From an uncultured Clostridiaceae bacterium (lineage in GTDB: Bacteria > Bacillota > Clostridia > TANB77 > CAG-508), in assembly GCA_949927585.1 (NCBI GenBank), contig CATLFA010000014.1:1-43384 (forward strand): a stretch of 43,384 bases of DNA, in the 5' to 3' direction. The notes below the pieces were generated by a model. It was not told the DNA's origin and searched no databases. It worked only from the letters and a program-made list of their open reading frames with translations. Made by a program: the position numbers and the translations under genes. Below are positions 18,591 through 28,223 of the stretch, in pieces. The stretch's first letter is position 1. The number at the start of each line of letters is the position of its first letter.

Positions 18591-19053
18591 ATGAATGAAT
18601 ATATGAAAATTGCAAAGGAAATGGCTGAAAATGGAATGCATTTAAATGAAGGAGGTCCTTTTGGTGCTGTTATTACTGATAAAAATGGAAATATAATAGC
18701 TACTCGGAAATAATCAAGTTCTAAAAAATAATGACCCAACCGCACATGCTGAAGTAACAGCTATAAGAAATGCATGTAAAAAGCTAGGCACTTATGATTT
18801 ATCAAATTATGTACTATATACTTCATGTGAACCATGCCCTATGTGTTTATCTGCAATAATTTGGTCAAATATAAAAGAAATATATTATGCTTGTACTCGT
18901 GAAGATGCTGGGAATATTGGTTTCCGAGATGATTTGATTTATGAATATTTAAAAGGAAATGAAAAAGATTTAATTAGTTTGAAACAGATTGATAGAGATG
19001 AGTGTATTGAGACATTTGAGAAATATCAAAAAGAAAATAAAACTATTTATTAA
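18591..19053 (+). CDS. guaD: Guanine deaminase, one CGG shift
   Basis: The restored protein is about 153 residues, close to the ~156 of the Bacillus enzyme. It converts guanine to xanthine and belongs to the zinc cytidine-deaminase fold. Zinc ligands are visible in DPTAHAEVTAIR (His, with the catalytic Glu) and CEPCPMC. The frame breaks at CGG 18705 (GCT ACT CGG AAA TAA); skipping the C gives NIIATGNNQVLKNNDPTAHA, where Bacillus GuaD also has glycine. Read normally it stops after 39 residues, before the active site. AAAGGAG at 18573-18579 best fits ATG 18591. Confidence 0.85.
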
Positions 19054-19065
19054 AATATTTTTATT

Positions 19066-19125
19066 AAGGAGTGTCCCCCAACGTTCCGAATTAGCAAGGA
19101 AAAGACCGTCCCTAGCGTGCGAGGT
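19066..19125. repeat. Short inverted-repeat fragment (GGGAC family)
   Basis: GAGTGTCCCCCAACGTTCCG and AAAAGACCGTCCCTAGC resemble the element at 11845-11960. It lies between guaD and rluA and includes the region just before the rluA ribosome binding site. Confidence 0.35.
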
Positions 19126-19133
19126 GTATGTAT

Positions 19134-20032
19134 ATGAAGTTAGAATATGTTGTTACAAATAATGATAATGGTAAGAATGTTAAGGATATTCTTCTTTCTT
19201 GCCTACATATTTCACATAGGTTGCTTATTACTTTGAAAAGAGAGAATGCCATTTTTTTGAATGGTTTGCCAGCTTTTGTTTATCAAAATGTGGGTGTTAA
19301 TGATAAGATAAGTGTTTCTTTTGATTATGCTGAAGATAACTCTAATATTGTTTCTAAGCAAATGTGTTTGGATATTGTGTATGAAGATGAATGGCTTTTA
19401 ATTGTAAATAAGTGTGCGGGTATTCCTGTTCATCCTTCTATTTTACATTATGAAGATAGTTTATCTTCTGGAATTAAGTTTTATTTTGATTCTATTGGTT
19501 TAAATAAGAAAATTAGACCTGTTAATCGTATTGATAAAGATACTTCTGGATTGGTTGTTTTTGCTAAGAATGAGTATATTCAAGAAGCTTTGATTAAACA
19601 AATGAAGGAAGGTAGTTTTGTTAAAGAATATATTGCTATTGTAGAAGGATTTTTTATTAATAATGAAAAAAGTGGAACTATTAATATGCCTATTAGCAGA
19701 AAAGAAGGTAGTATTATTGAAAGATGTGTATGTCCTTCTCGGCAGTCCTTCTGTTACTCATTATGAAATATTAAAAGAAGCAGAAAATGCTCGGAATTAA
19801 GTTTTCAGTTATAAAGTGTAAATTAGAAACTGGTAGAACACATCAAATTCGTGTACATATGGCTCATATTGGCCACCCTCTTTTAGGAGATGATTTATAT
19901 GGTGGTAATACTAGTTTAATTAGTAGACAGGCATTACATAGTTATAGGATTTGTTTTATACATCCTATTACAAAGCAAAATGTTTCATTTGAAGCTTCTA
20001 TTCCAAATGATATAAATTTCTATGAAAAATGA
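19134..20032 (+). CDS. rluA: RluA-family pseudouridine synthase, two CGG shifts
   Basis: The restored protein is about 298 residues, the usual length. An N-terminal S4-like region (residues 1-60) is followed by the synthase domain with VNRIDKDTSGLVVFAKN, whose Asp is the catalytic residue, and the late motif LETGRTHQIRVHMAHIGHPL. The frame breaks at CGG 19740 (CCT TCT CGG CAG) and CGG 19792 (AAT GCT CGG AAT TAA). Skipping the C restores CPSGSPSVTHYEILKEAENA and then GIKFSVIKCKLETGRTH. It is an RNA-modifying enzyme, rRNA or tRNA uridine to pseudouridine; the exact site is not predictable. Start 19134 follows GAGGTG. Confidence 0.85.
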
Positions 20033-20062
20033 AAAAGCTCAGCTTTAGGCTGAGCTTTTTCA
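20033..20062. terminator. Bidirectional hairpin terminator between rluA and rnpB
   Basis: GAAAAAGCTCAG and CTGAGCTTTTTC flank a short loop, giving a strong stem with T runs on both strands. It would terminate rluA (plus) and the RNase P RNA (minus). Confidence 0.8.
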
Positions 20063-20070
20063 TTTTTCAT

Positions 20071-20415
20071 AAGCAAATCTGTAAGCCGGGTTCTGTCGTG
20101 AATAGTCATTTATCTACTCTGTATATCACTATACAGCTCAAAGCCACCATGTTTAGAAGATGGCGAGCAGCCTTAGCCTTCTTTTTACGGTGTTGCTCCA
20201 GATGGGGTTTACACTGACCCTCTATGTCACCATAGAAGCGGTGAGCTCTTACCTCGCCTTTTCATCCTTACCTAAATTTTAGGCGGTTATTTTCTGTTGC
20301 ACTTTCCTTAAGGTTTCCCTCACAAGACGTTATCTTGCATCTTTACTCTGTGGAGCCCGGACTTTCCTCGTACGCTGTCTTTCGACGTTGCTATACGCGA
20401 CTATTCAATTTACTT
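20071..20415 (-). ncRNA. rnpB: RNase P RNA
   Basis: The RNA component of RNase P, which removes tRNA 5' leaders. Reading the minus strand, the signature GAGGAAAGTCCGGGCTCC occurs near 20365 and the 3' signature ACAGAACCCGGCTTACAG near 20085. The outer helix P1 can form between AAGTAAATT (5' end) and GATTTGCTT (3' end), which sets the ends at roughly 20415 and 20071. The CGG triplets in this RNA look normal, so no extra C is inserted in this conserved non-coding gene. Confidence 0.9.
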
Positions 20416-20502
20416 ACAATATTTATTTTAATATATTTTTAAGTAAATGTCAAATAAATTAAACATCTTAAGAGTGGTAACTTGTGTAATTTTTCCAAAA
20501 TA

Positions 20503-21429
20503 TTAGACGTTCATTATATTTTCCATTAAATTTTTATATTTCATATAATACAACTTTTTGTCTTTTAAATTTATAGCGTTTTTCATTTCATTTAATAATA
20601 TATAAGTTTTATTTATAAATATTTGTGAACTTTTTGTATTTACAGAATTTATAACAAGATTAAAATATTCTTGTGCTTTTGTAACTTCTTTTTGCATATC
20701 TTCCCATTTATCATCTTCTAATAATACATAAGAGTTTATGATATGAGCTTTTGTATATTCAAGATTTTCTTCATAATTATCGTTAGAATATTGATTAATA
20801 TATATTGGTATAATTGCATACAAACTAGCCAAACTATTTAACGTAGCTCTTTTATCTTCTCTTTCAATATTTAATATTAACGCATCTAAGTTATTTGAAA
20901 ATGATAATATATCATCATTTTTTATATTTAAACTGTGTAAATCAATCATTATCGTTGTCCAACTTGTGTGTAACAATTCGACTGTATTTTTTATATAGTT
21001 CCAATCTATTTCATTTTCTTTTATATTTAAAATATTTTTGCTTTGCACATTATATTTTGTATAATCTGTATCTCCTCCACTTTCTGAAGAACCAGATGAC
21101 TCTCCTCCAGAAGAACCTGAGGATGAGGAAGATTCTCCTCCTTGTGATTTTTCTTCTGAACCTTGTGAAGAAGAACCAGAAGAACCATTATTAGATTTTT
21201 CTTGACCTTTTATTGTATTTTGCTCTAATAATACAGAATTAGAAAATGGTATATTATTAAGGGAATTGAGCATACCTAAAAGTTTAGTTTCAATATAATA
21301 TATTTCTTCTTTTATTTTATCTTTTGTAGTGTCATCTCCACTATTGCTAAAAACCATTACAGCTCCAAATACAATTGCTAAAATAATAACAACGCATATA
21401 AGCAAAATTAAATATTTTTTATTTTTCAT
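20503..21429 (-). CDS. Secreted or anchored protein with Ser/Gly-rich linker, unknown
   Basis: A 308-residue protein. An N-terminal hydrophobic segment (YLILLICVVIILAIVFGAVM) acts as anchor or signal; there is no lipobox Cys. A low-complexity Ser/Gly/Glu linker at about residues 80-120 joins two helical regions. The C-terminal half is helical, with no motif I recognise. Downstream of RNase P RNA, same strand. Confidence 0.55.
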   Translation of the reverse strand: MKNKKYLILLICVVIILAIVFGAVMVFSNSGDDTTKDKIKEEIYYIETKLLGMLNSLNNIPFSNSVLLEQNTIKGQEKSNNGSSGSSSQGSEEKSQGGESSSSSGSSGGESSGSSESGGDTDYTKYNVQSKNILNIKENEIDWNYIKNTVELLHTSWTTIMIDLHSLNIKNDDILSFSNNLDALILNIEREDKRATLNSLASLYAIIPIYINQYSNDNYEENLEYTKAHIINSYVLLEDDKWEDMQKEVTKAQEYFNLVINSVNTKSSQIFINKTYILLNEMKNAINLKDKKLYYMKYKNLMENIMNV

Positions 21430-21665
21430 ATTAAAAATTTTCCTTTCATATACATAAACGAATTATTTATAGTATGAATTAAAAATTTCAAAATTATTCC
21501 TAGTATAGTTACAAAAATAAAACTAAATACTATTAAAAAGCGAAATCAAGAGTTTCTACACAATGTAAATTGATAAAAACTCTAAATTTCGCAATAACTA
21601 TATTGCATGGAGCTTTCCTCCTACTATGAGAAAATTCCTACAATATAGAAAAGGAGATTTTTAGT

Positions 21666-21962
21666 ATGAGAAATTTTGTTAGATTATATACTAATATAAA
21701 TGGTGAGATTAATAGATTTTTAAAAAGCTTTTATTTGGCGACAGAAGAAATTTTAAAAAATATAAATAATGACACATTAGAACTACAAATAGAATTTGAT
21801 AATCCTGTTGAAATGAGTGATTTAATAGGTACTTTTATTGAAAATAAAGATGAATTTAAAATAAATATGTGGATATGTATAGATGAAGATGTTTTGATAA
21901 ATGTTACTGGAAATAATGCTGATGAGATTATAAGGTATTTGTATGAGAGGTTTCCATATTAA
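21666..21962 (+). CDS. Small acidic protein, unknown
   Basis: A 98-residue cytosolic protein with AAAGGAG upstream and a strong terminator directly after it, so it is a likely real single-gene unit. Composition is acidic and rich in Asn, Asp and Glu. No family recognised. Confidence 0.55.
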   Translation: MRNFVRLYTNINGEINRFLKSFYLATEEILKNINNDTLELQIEFDNPVEMSDLIGTFIENKDEFKINMWICIDEDVLINVTGNNADEIIRYLYERFPY

Positions 21963-21990
21963 AACACGTTAGAATTTTCTAACGTGTTTT
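21961..21990 (+). terminator. Hairpin terminator after the small acidic protein
   Basis: AAAACACGTTAGAA and TTCTAACGTGTTTT form a near-perfect stem with a T-rich 3' side, starting at the stop codon. Confidence 0.75.
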
Positions 21991-21993
21991 AAT

Positions 21994-22178
21994 TTAAAAG
22001 AAAATAATAATTTTATTAGGCACTTTATAATACCAATCTTGTTTTAACTCATACCTCAAACAATTCTTAATAGCAAATGCTATGTAATCTGATTTTTTTA
22101 CTTCACTAGCTTTTTTTATTCTTTGTTTAATGAATTCGAATTTTATGTCAAATGTAAATACTTTTTTATTTTTCTAAT
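21994..22178 (-). other. Open frame without start, possible gene remnant
   Basis: About 60 codons ([20 protein letters not shown], then SDYIAFAIKNCLRYELKQDW) overlapping the end of dtd in another frame. There is no start codon or ribosome binding site. It looks protein-like and may be the tail of a lost gene. Confidence 0.25.
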
Positions 22179-22603
22179 ATTATTGTTACTGGTCCATCAT
22201 TTAAAAGTTCTACTTTCATGTCTGCTCCAAAAATGCCATGTTCTAGTTTTATATTTTCTTCTTTACATTTTTGCATAAAATATTTGTATAATTCATTTGC
22301 TTTTTCTGGTTTTGCGGCATTTGTAAAGCTTGGTCTATTGCCTCCTGTACAGTCTGCATATAGGGTAAATTGAGATACTATTAAAAGTTCTCCTTCTATA
22401 TCTTTTAGACTTAAATTCATTTTTCCGTTTTGGTCTTCAAAAACTCTTAATTTAATTAGTTTTTGTACTAGATAATCTGCTTCTTTTTCAGTATCTTCTG
22501 GTCCAACCCCTAAAAGAACTAAAAAGCCTTTTCCTATTTTCCCTACTATGTTATTTTCTACTGTAACACTTGCGTTTGTTACTCTTTGAATTACTAATTT
22601 CAT
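22166..22603 (-). CDS. dtd: D-aminoacyl-tRNA deacylase
   Basis: A 145-residue protein, the normal length. The family motifs SQFTLYADC and [13 protein letters not shown], and the C-terminal [10 protein letters not shown] (Gly-Pro motif that excludes L-amino acids) are present. It hydrolyses D-amino acids from mischarged tRNA. It starts 3 bases after the gpsA stop, so the two are co-transcribed. No in-frame CGG; AAC GGA occurs normally. Confidence 0.9.
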   Translation of the reverse strand: MKLVIQRVTNASVTVENNIVGKIGKGFLVLLGVGPEDTEKEADYLVQKLIKLRVFEDQNGKMNLSLKDIEGELLIVSQFTLYADCTGGNRPSFTNAAKPEKANELYKYFMQKCKEENIKLEHGIFGADMKVELLNDGPVTIILEK

Positions 22604-22606
22604 TTT

Positions 22607-23590
22607 CTATTCCTCTTTTTTATCTCTTGTCATTAGCATCTTTACGCCTATTTTTGGGTCTAAACCTTCATATAATACTTGATATACACCTTTTACTATT
22701 GGCATATCTAAATTATATTTTTTTGAAAGTTCATAGGCTACTTCTATGTTGTCTACTCCCTCTATTACCATTCCTATTTCTTTTCTAATTTCTTCTATAT
22801 TTTTACCTTGTCCTAATAATTTTCCTGCTCTTCTGTTTCTGCTATGTTCACTTAGACAAGTTACTATTAGGTCTCCTAGACCTGTTAAGCCATAAAAGGT
22901 TTGTTTATTTCCGCCTAATACTTCTCCTAATAATGATATTTCGTGTAAGCCTCTTGTTATTAATGCTGCAAATGTGTTATCTCCTAGTCCTATTCCTGCT
23001 GATATTCCTGCACAAAATGCAATTATATTTTTTAATGCTCCACCTAGTTCTACACCTTTTAAATCTGTACTTGTATATACACGTAATGTTTCATTCATGA
23101 AAATATCTCTTATTTCATTTGCAAGGTTTATATCTTTTGAAGCAACTACTATTGCTGTTGGAACACCTATTGAAACTTCTTCTGCATGACTAGGTCCTGA
23201 AAGTGCCGCTATTTTTGCATTTGGTATTTCCTCAGATATTACATCATCTAATGTAGATAAAGTTTCCTTTTCAAAACCTTTTGTACAAATTACTATTGGT
23301 TGATTTGTTACATATTCTTTATAACCTCTTACTATATTTCTTGTAAATTTTGATGGTGTTACATGTAATATTATTTCACTACCTGATATTGCTTCTTCAT
23401 ATGAAGTTGTACAATATATACCTTCTGGTAATGTTATATTTGGTAAGAATTTACATTTTTTTTCATTATTTATTAAATCTCTTTCTTCTTCTGAAAAAGA
23501 CCATATTTTTACATTATTTCCTAATTTAGCTAAGTGTACACCTAAAGCTACTCCCCAGCTTCCACTACCTATTATACATATGTTTTTCAT
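22607..23590 (-). CDS. gpsA: Glycerol-3-phosphate dehydrogenase (NAD(P)+)
   Basis: A 327-residue enzyme. An N-terminal Rossmann motif (IIGSGSWGVALGVHLAKLG), a substrate-binding Lys region (GVELGGALKNIIAFCAGISA) and TLSTLDDVI/LSGPSHAEEVS typical of GpsA are present. It makes sn-glycerol 3-phosphate for phospholipids, the substrate of the neighbouring PlsY. Order der-plsY-gpsA is conserved in Clostridia. No in-frame CGG. Confidence 0.93.
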   Translation of the reverse strand: MKNICIIGSGSWGVALGVHLAKLGNNVKIWSFSEEERDLINNEKKCKFLPNITLPEGIYCTTSYEEAISGSEIILHVTPSKFTRNIVRGYKEYVTNQPIVICTKGFEKETLSTLDDVISEEIPNAKIAALSGPSHAEEVSIGVPTAIVVASKDINLANEIRDIFMNETLRVYTSTDLKGVELGGALKNIIAFCAGISAGIGLGDNTFAALITRGLHEISLLGEVLGGNKQTFYGLTGLGDLIVTCLSEHSRNRRAGKLLGQGKNIEEIRKEIGMVIEGVDNIEVAYELSKKYNLDMPIVKGVYQVLYEGLDPKIGVKMLMTRDKKEE

Positions 23591-23603
23591 TATAATTCCT
23601 CCG

Positions 23604-23700
23604 TATGGAAGTTAGAGATTGCAGGTTGGAAGTTAAATTTCGGGTAATTCTTCGAAGACTTATCCCTATTTTCCAACTTCCAACTTCCAACTTCCAACTT
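23604..23700. repeat. Intergenic repeat element ('AACTTCCAACTTCC' family)
   Basis: GGAAGTTAGAGATTGCAGGTTGGAAGTT on the left and a triple TTCCAACTTCCAACTTCCAA on the right form an imperfect inverted repeat; the centre has TTCTTCGAAGA. Related copies lie at 36720-36780 and 38402-38503, with a half copy near 28075. It sits between gpsA and plsY. Confidence 0.65.
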
Positions 23701-24333
23701 CTATTTAATTTTCTTAAAATCTAATTTATTTTCTGTTCCATTTAATAATCTTTTTACATTTGCTCTATGGTTGTATATTACGAGTACTGCTAATATTATA
23801 GAATATACTATGTAATTTCCTTCTACTATATAATTATTGCTTGGCATAAATATTATTAGTACTGGGAATAGTATTGCTGCTGCTATTGAACCTAAAGATA
23901 CTATTCTTGTAAGTACCATTAATACTAGTGCAAATACTAGACATATTAAACCTATATTCCAATTTGTCATAAGTAATACTCCTAAAGATGTGGCTATTCC
24001 TTTTCCTCCTTTGAAACCAAAGAATATTGGGAATGTGTGTCCTATTATAACTGCTATTCCTGCTATTTGAATTAACAAGCTTTTATCTAAATTATTTGCT
24101 ATTTTTCCTACTATATAAGCTACAAGTATTGCTACTACACCTTTTAATACATCTAATATTAAAGTTATTATTGCTGCTTTTTTTCCTACACTTCTTAATA
24201 CATTTGTTGTACCTGCATTTCCACTTCCTTTTTGTCTTACATCAAATCCTGCCATTTTTTTACTAATTATTACTGAAAAGCTTATGCTTCCTAGTAAATA
24301 TGCTATTATTGCTACTATTATGTATGTTATCAT
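23701..24333 (-). CDS. plsY: Acyl-phosphate glycerol-3-phosphate acyltransferase
   Basis: A 210-residue membrane protein with about five membrane helices and the PlsY motifs GSISFSVIISK, RQKGSGNAGTTNVLRSVGKK and FKGGKGIATSLG. It transfers acyl from acyl-phosphate to glycerol 3-phosphate, the first step of phosphatidic acid synthesis. Start follows AAAGGAGG. It works directly after GpsA in the pathway. Confidence 0.93.
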   Translation of the reverse strand: MITYIIVAIIAYLLGSISFSVIISKKMAGFDVRQKGSGNAGTTNVLRSVGKKAAIITLILDVLKGVVAILVAYIVGKIANNLDKSLLIQIAGIAVIIGHTFPIFFGFKGGKGIATSLGVLLMTNWNIGLICLVFALVLMVLTRIVSLGSIAAAILFPVLIIFMPSNNYIVEGNYIVYSIILAVLVIYNHRANVKRLLNGTENKLDFKKIK

Positions 24334-24354
24334 TTTTTGTACCTCCTTTTTTAT

Positions 24355-24462
24355 TATGTAGGGGCAGGTCTTGTATCTGCCCTTCTTTGGAGAAATCTCC
24401 TAATATTTTCATTCTTGCAATTGCTTCGAAGAGCGAGTAAACACAAGGCCTACCCTACATTT
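24355..24462. repeat. Intergenic element with TGTAGGG ends
   Basis: It begins TATGTAGGGGCAGGTCTTGT and ends AAGGCCTACCCTACA, with TTCGAAGAG in the middle. The same design is seen at 40335-40402 and 37660-37757. It is likely a miniature inverted-repeat element between der and plsY. Confidence 0.6.
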
Positions 24463-25787
24463 TATGCATCCTTTTCTTTTCTCTCCCTAACGATCATCCT
24501 TACTGGTGTCCCTGTTAATATAAATTCTTTTCTTATTTGATTTATTAAGTACCTTTCATATGAAAAGTGAAATAACTTTTTATCATTTACAAATACTACA
24601 AATGTTGGTGGCTTTGTTGAGGCTTGGGTCATGTAGTATATTTTTAGCCTTTTACCTTTGTCTGTTGGTGGTTGAACTATTGCTATTGCTTCATTTAATA
24701 CTTGGTTTAATACTGAAGTAGATACTCTCATTGCATTTTGGCTTGCTACCATGTTTATCATTTCGAATAGTTTATGTACTCTTTGACCTGTTTTTGCTGA
24801 TATAAATATTATTGGTGCATATGATAGATATGATAATTTATTGTATACTTCTTTTTTATATTTTTCAGTTGTGTTTGTATCTTTTTCATATTCATCCCAT
24901 TTATTTACAGCTATTATTACTGCTTTTCCTGCTTCATGTGCTTCACCTGCTATTTTGGTATCTTGTTCTGTTACACCTTCATTTGCATCTATCATTAAAA
25001 TACATACATCTGCTCTTTCTACTGCAAGTAGACTTCTCATTACACTATATTTTTCTATTTGTTCATCTACTTTACTTTTTCTTCTAATTCCTGCTGTATC
25101 AATAAATACATATTTTCCAAATTCATTTTCAAAATTTGAGTCTATTGCATCTCTTGTAGTTCCTGCTATGTCACTTACTATTACTCTGTTTTCACCTAAT
25201 ATTTTATTTACTAATGATGATTTTCCTACATTTGGCTTTCCTATTATTGCTACTTTTATTGTTTCTTCATCTTCACCTTGTGTTTTTTCTGGGAAAGTTT
25301 CGTATATTGCATCTAGTACATCTCCTATGCCTATTGCATTCACTGAAGATACCGGGTATGGGTCACCTAGTCCTAAATTGTAGAATTCATATATATCATC
25401 TGAAGTTTTTCCATAATTATCTGCTTTATTACATACTAGAATAACTTTCTTTTTGGATTTTTTAAGCATTAGTGCTATTTCTTTATCTGCTGCTGTTACT
25501 CCTTGTTTTATATCTGTTAAAAATATAATAACATCTGCTACACTTATTGCTATATTGGCTTGTTCTCTCATTTGAGATATTATTATATCTTCTGATTCTG
25601 GCTCTATTCCTCCTGTATCTATTAATGAAAATGTTCTACCTCTCCATGTGCTTTCAGCATATACCCTATCTCTTGTAACACCTGGCTCATCTTGTACTAT
25701 TGATATTCTTTTCCCTACTATATAATTAAAAAATGTAGATTTTCCTACGTTTGGTCTTCCTACTATTGCTACTGTTGGCTTTGACAT
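24462..25787 (-). CDS. der: Ribosome biogenesis GTPase Der (EngA)
   Basis: A 441-residue protein with two tandem GTPase domains, P-loops GRPNVGKST (near residue 9) and GKPNVGKSS (near 185), G4 motifs NKAD and NKWD, and a C-terminal KH-like domain ending near RMIVRERK. It is required for 50S assembly. There is no in-frame CGG in 441 codons. Start follows GAAAGGAAG. Confidence 0.95.
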   Translation of the reverse strand: MSKPTVAIVGRPNVGKSTFFNYIVGKRISIVQDEPGVTRDRVYAESTWRGRTFSLIDTGGIEPESEDIIISQMREQANIAISVADVIIFLTDIKQGVTAADKEIALMLKKSKKKVILVCNKADNYGKTSDDIYEFYNLGLGDPYPVSSVNAIGIGDVLDAIYETFPEKTQGEDEETIKVAIIGKPNVGKSSLVNKILGENRVIVSDIAGTTRDAIDSNFENEFGKYVFIDTAGIRRKSKVDEQIEKYSVMRSLLAVERADVCILMIDANEGVTEQDTKIAGEAHEAGKAVIIAVNKWDEYEKDTNTTEKYKKEVYNKLSYLSYAPIIFISAKTGQRVHKLFEMINMVASQNAMRVSTSVLNQVLNEAIAIVQPPTDKGKRLKIYYMTQASTKPPTFVVFVNDKKLFHFSYERYLINQIRKEFILTGTPVRMIVRERKEKDA

Positions 25788-25959
25788 ATTTTTCTTCCTT
25801 TCATTTATTGCTATTAGTATTTTATATCATTTTGGATATTTAGTCAATTGATTTGACTGATTATTATAATTTAGACCATTGACACTTACTTTACATTATG
25901 TTATTATATATAAAACTTTTAATTCAACCTATTGTCATTATTATGAAGGAGGTATAATT

Positions 25960-26322
25960 ATGGATTCAAAAACGAAGAAAGAAATACGGGAATATGAAGA
26001 AGCAGGTATTGATGTAGTAGTAACAAAGAATGGTAAGCTTGAATATGTTACAGGCGGAATTAATGATAGTAAAGAAGTTTGTGATAATTGTGAATTTCTT
26101 ACATTTAAACCAGACCCTGACCCTGATGACTGGTTTCGGGATGAAGATCAGAAAGCAGTATGTTTAAAAATGGAAGCATCTATTTCAAGATACTTAGAGA
26201 CTCTTAGCGAAATGATTAATATCTCCAAACCTTTATGGTGTCCGTATTTAGGCAGAGAACTTTCTGAAGATGAAAGAAAACAAGCTAAAGAAATATTGGA
26301 ATATAGAAAAGAAGAATTTTAA
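25960..26322 (+). CDS. Orphan cysteine-containing protein; CGG reads as Arg
   Basis: A 120-residue acidic protein starting at ATG 25960 after GAAGGAGG. Cysteines occur in CDNCEF, in AVCLKM and in PLWCPYLGRELS, which may bind a metal. Two in-frame CGG codons (25987, 26137) read as Arg (KEIREYEE, DWFRDED). A +1 skip at the first would end in TAG ten codons later. Codon use is less A+T rich than its neighbours. I do not recognise the family and suspect recent acquisition. Confidence 0.65.
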   Translation: MDSKTKKEIREYEEAGIDVVVTKNGKLEYVTGGINDSKEVCDNCEFLTFKPDPDPDDWFRDEDQKAVCLKMEASISRYLETLSEMINISKPLWCPYLGRELSEDERKQAKEILEYRKEEF

Positions 26323-26362
26323 ACAAAAAAGTCAACTTCTAATTAGAAGTTGACTTTTTTGT
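26323..26362. terminator. Bidirectional hairpin terminator
   Basis: AAAAAAGTCAACTTCT and AGAAGTTGACTTTTTT form a perfect 16-bp stem with a 4-base loop between two convergent genes. The stop codon of the minus-strand YfhO-like gene (26339-26341) lies inside it. Confidence 0.85.
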
Positions 26363-28046
26363 TGTATAATTTTTAAAATATATTCCTATGAATACGCACA
26401 CTCCTATAACTGACACAAAATTTGATACATTCATAAGCCAGGTTCCTGTATATTTTATTTCTACTTTTCCTTCTTCTAGTATTGGAAGTTTTACTCCTAT
26501 AAAACCATTATCTGTTTCAAAGGTTTGTAATTTTATTTTTTCGTTTGCTGTTTTTAATGTTACATCATAGCCTAAATAATATATGTATGGTAATTCTATT
26601 CCGTGTTTCTTCTAATACATATTTTACGTCAAAACTCATTTTAGTTCCATTTTTAATTTCATTTTCTATTATAGTAGAACTATTTTCATTCATAACTTTT
26701 GCATTTTGTGTTCTTGTTTCTATATATTTTCTATTTTCAAATGCTTTTGATGGCAAATATTCAAAACTTGCACATCCTGCATGCACTCTTCCTGTTTCTT
26801 GTGTAACTGGTACTGATGGCCAAAGCATATTTTCATCAAAGTTATCTAAAGCTCGTAAATGGCTTTTATATGGAATTGTTAGTGTCATTAGAGCTACTAA
26901 TAAAATTATTAATTCTCTTACATTAATTCTACAGACAGTTACTATATTTGTTGCTGCAACAAATGCAAATAGAAAACTTGTAAATTCTAGTAATCTAAAT
27001 GTAAATTGAAGCATTTTTAATATCGATGGTAAATGTTCAAATGGAAATATTTTTAGAGTCATTATAGCTAGCACAATACCTGTTACTAACATAAATATAT
27101 ATAATTTGTAATATGACTCGTTTTTAACTTTTTTTAATGCTATTGGAGTTAGCAGTAAACCTATTAGAGTAATTAGCCCTATGTTGTAAAGCATATAATC
27201 ATTTGTTTTAGTAAAAAATAATCTGTATAAATCTAATTTATAACTTATTAATACTTCTGTTCTTTCCATTCTGCCTGGTTTAAACACTTCATAATTGGAT
27301 GACAATTTATGTTCTAAAAGAGGCACCCAAAAAAATGATGTGATTACTAATATTAATAAAACATTTATTATAAGTACTTTTAGTATGTTTTTATTTTTTA
27401 GTTTTTTAATATTAATAAGTACATATATTAATACAATTATTGCTGCATACATTGTTATGACAGTATGTGTTAAAGTTAGTGCTATTGCACCTATTGCTAA
27501 TATATATTTCTTATTTTGTTCTTCATTAAATATATTATATATTCCTAAAAATATTAATGGTAGAAATACAAATGAAGTAAGTTCTGGAACAGCATTTCTT
27601 ATATACATATCAGTTAACCTATATGGTGCAAAGATATATAGCATTCCTGCAATTATAGCCATATTATTACTTTTAGTAACTTTCTTTGTGAATAAATACA
27701 TGAAATATCCTGACAAGAAAACTACTAAAAACATAAATAATTTAATACATACTGTAAAAGTTAAACCTAATATTTTAAATATTAATGGTAAAAAAGCTGT
27801 AAGTGGACTATAAAATATGTTCCAAGAATAACCAAAACCATTGCAAAAATTAGACATTATATTAGTTTGTCCTTCTTGCAACGATTGATATGTACCCATT
27901 AACCTTGCAATATGTTGTATTCCATCATCATATGTCATGTCAACATTTCTACTCATTAAAGGTAAACATACAAATATACTTGCTATTAATATGATTATTA
28001 CACTATAATATTTTTCATTTTTTAGTAATTCTTTTATTTTTTGCAT
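26339..28046 (-). CDS. YfhO-like multipass membrane protein, one CGG shift
   Basis: Restored length about 568 residues, with roughly 12 membrane helices and a C-terminal extracytoplasmic domain. The frame breaks at CGG 26603 (GAA ACA CGG AAT); skipping the C gives EETGIELPYIYYLGYDVTLK and a final membrane helix. The intact neighbour at 28224-29948 (574 residues) aligns through this point (ILEFPYLYYPGYKITLN), so it is an internal control. Such proteins resemble YfhO/GT-C type membrane glycosyltransferases. ATG 28046 follows AAGGAG; the ATG at 28070 lies upstream of that site. Confidence 0.75.
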
Positions 28047-28223
28047 ATTTTTCTCCTTTTTTATGGACATTAGAAGTTGAAAATTTGTAGGAATTTCCTC
28101 GAAGATTTAGTTATTTAAAGTGCAATCACTACAATATTAGATTTGTATTATTTATTTGATTTTCATTCAATATAACAGTAACTTAAGTATGTAGAGTAGC
28201 GCGAAGGATGTTTGACATTATAA

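Noticed and set aside
24841..25383. Long plus-strand frame of 180 codons within der
   Set aside because: Antisense shadow of a strongly conserved GTPase gene.
27295..27813. Plus-strand frame of 172 codons opposite the YfhO-like gene
   Set aside because: Antisense shadow with no ribosome binding site; the minus-strand membrane protein is clearly coding.
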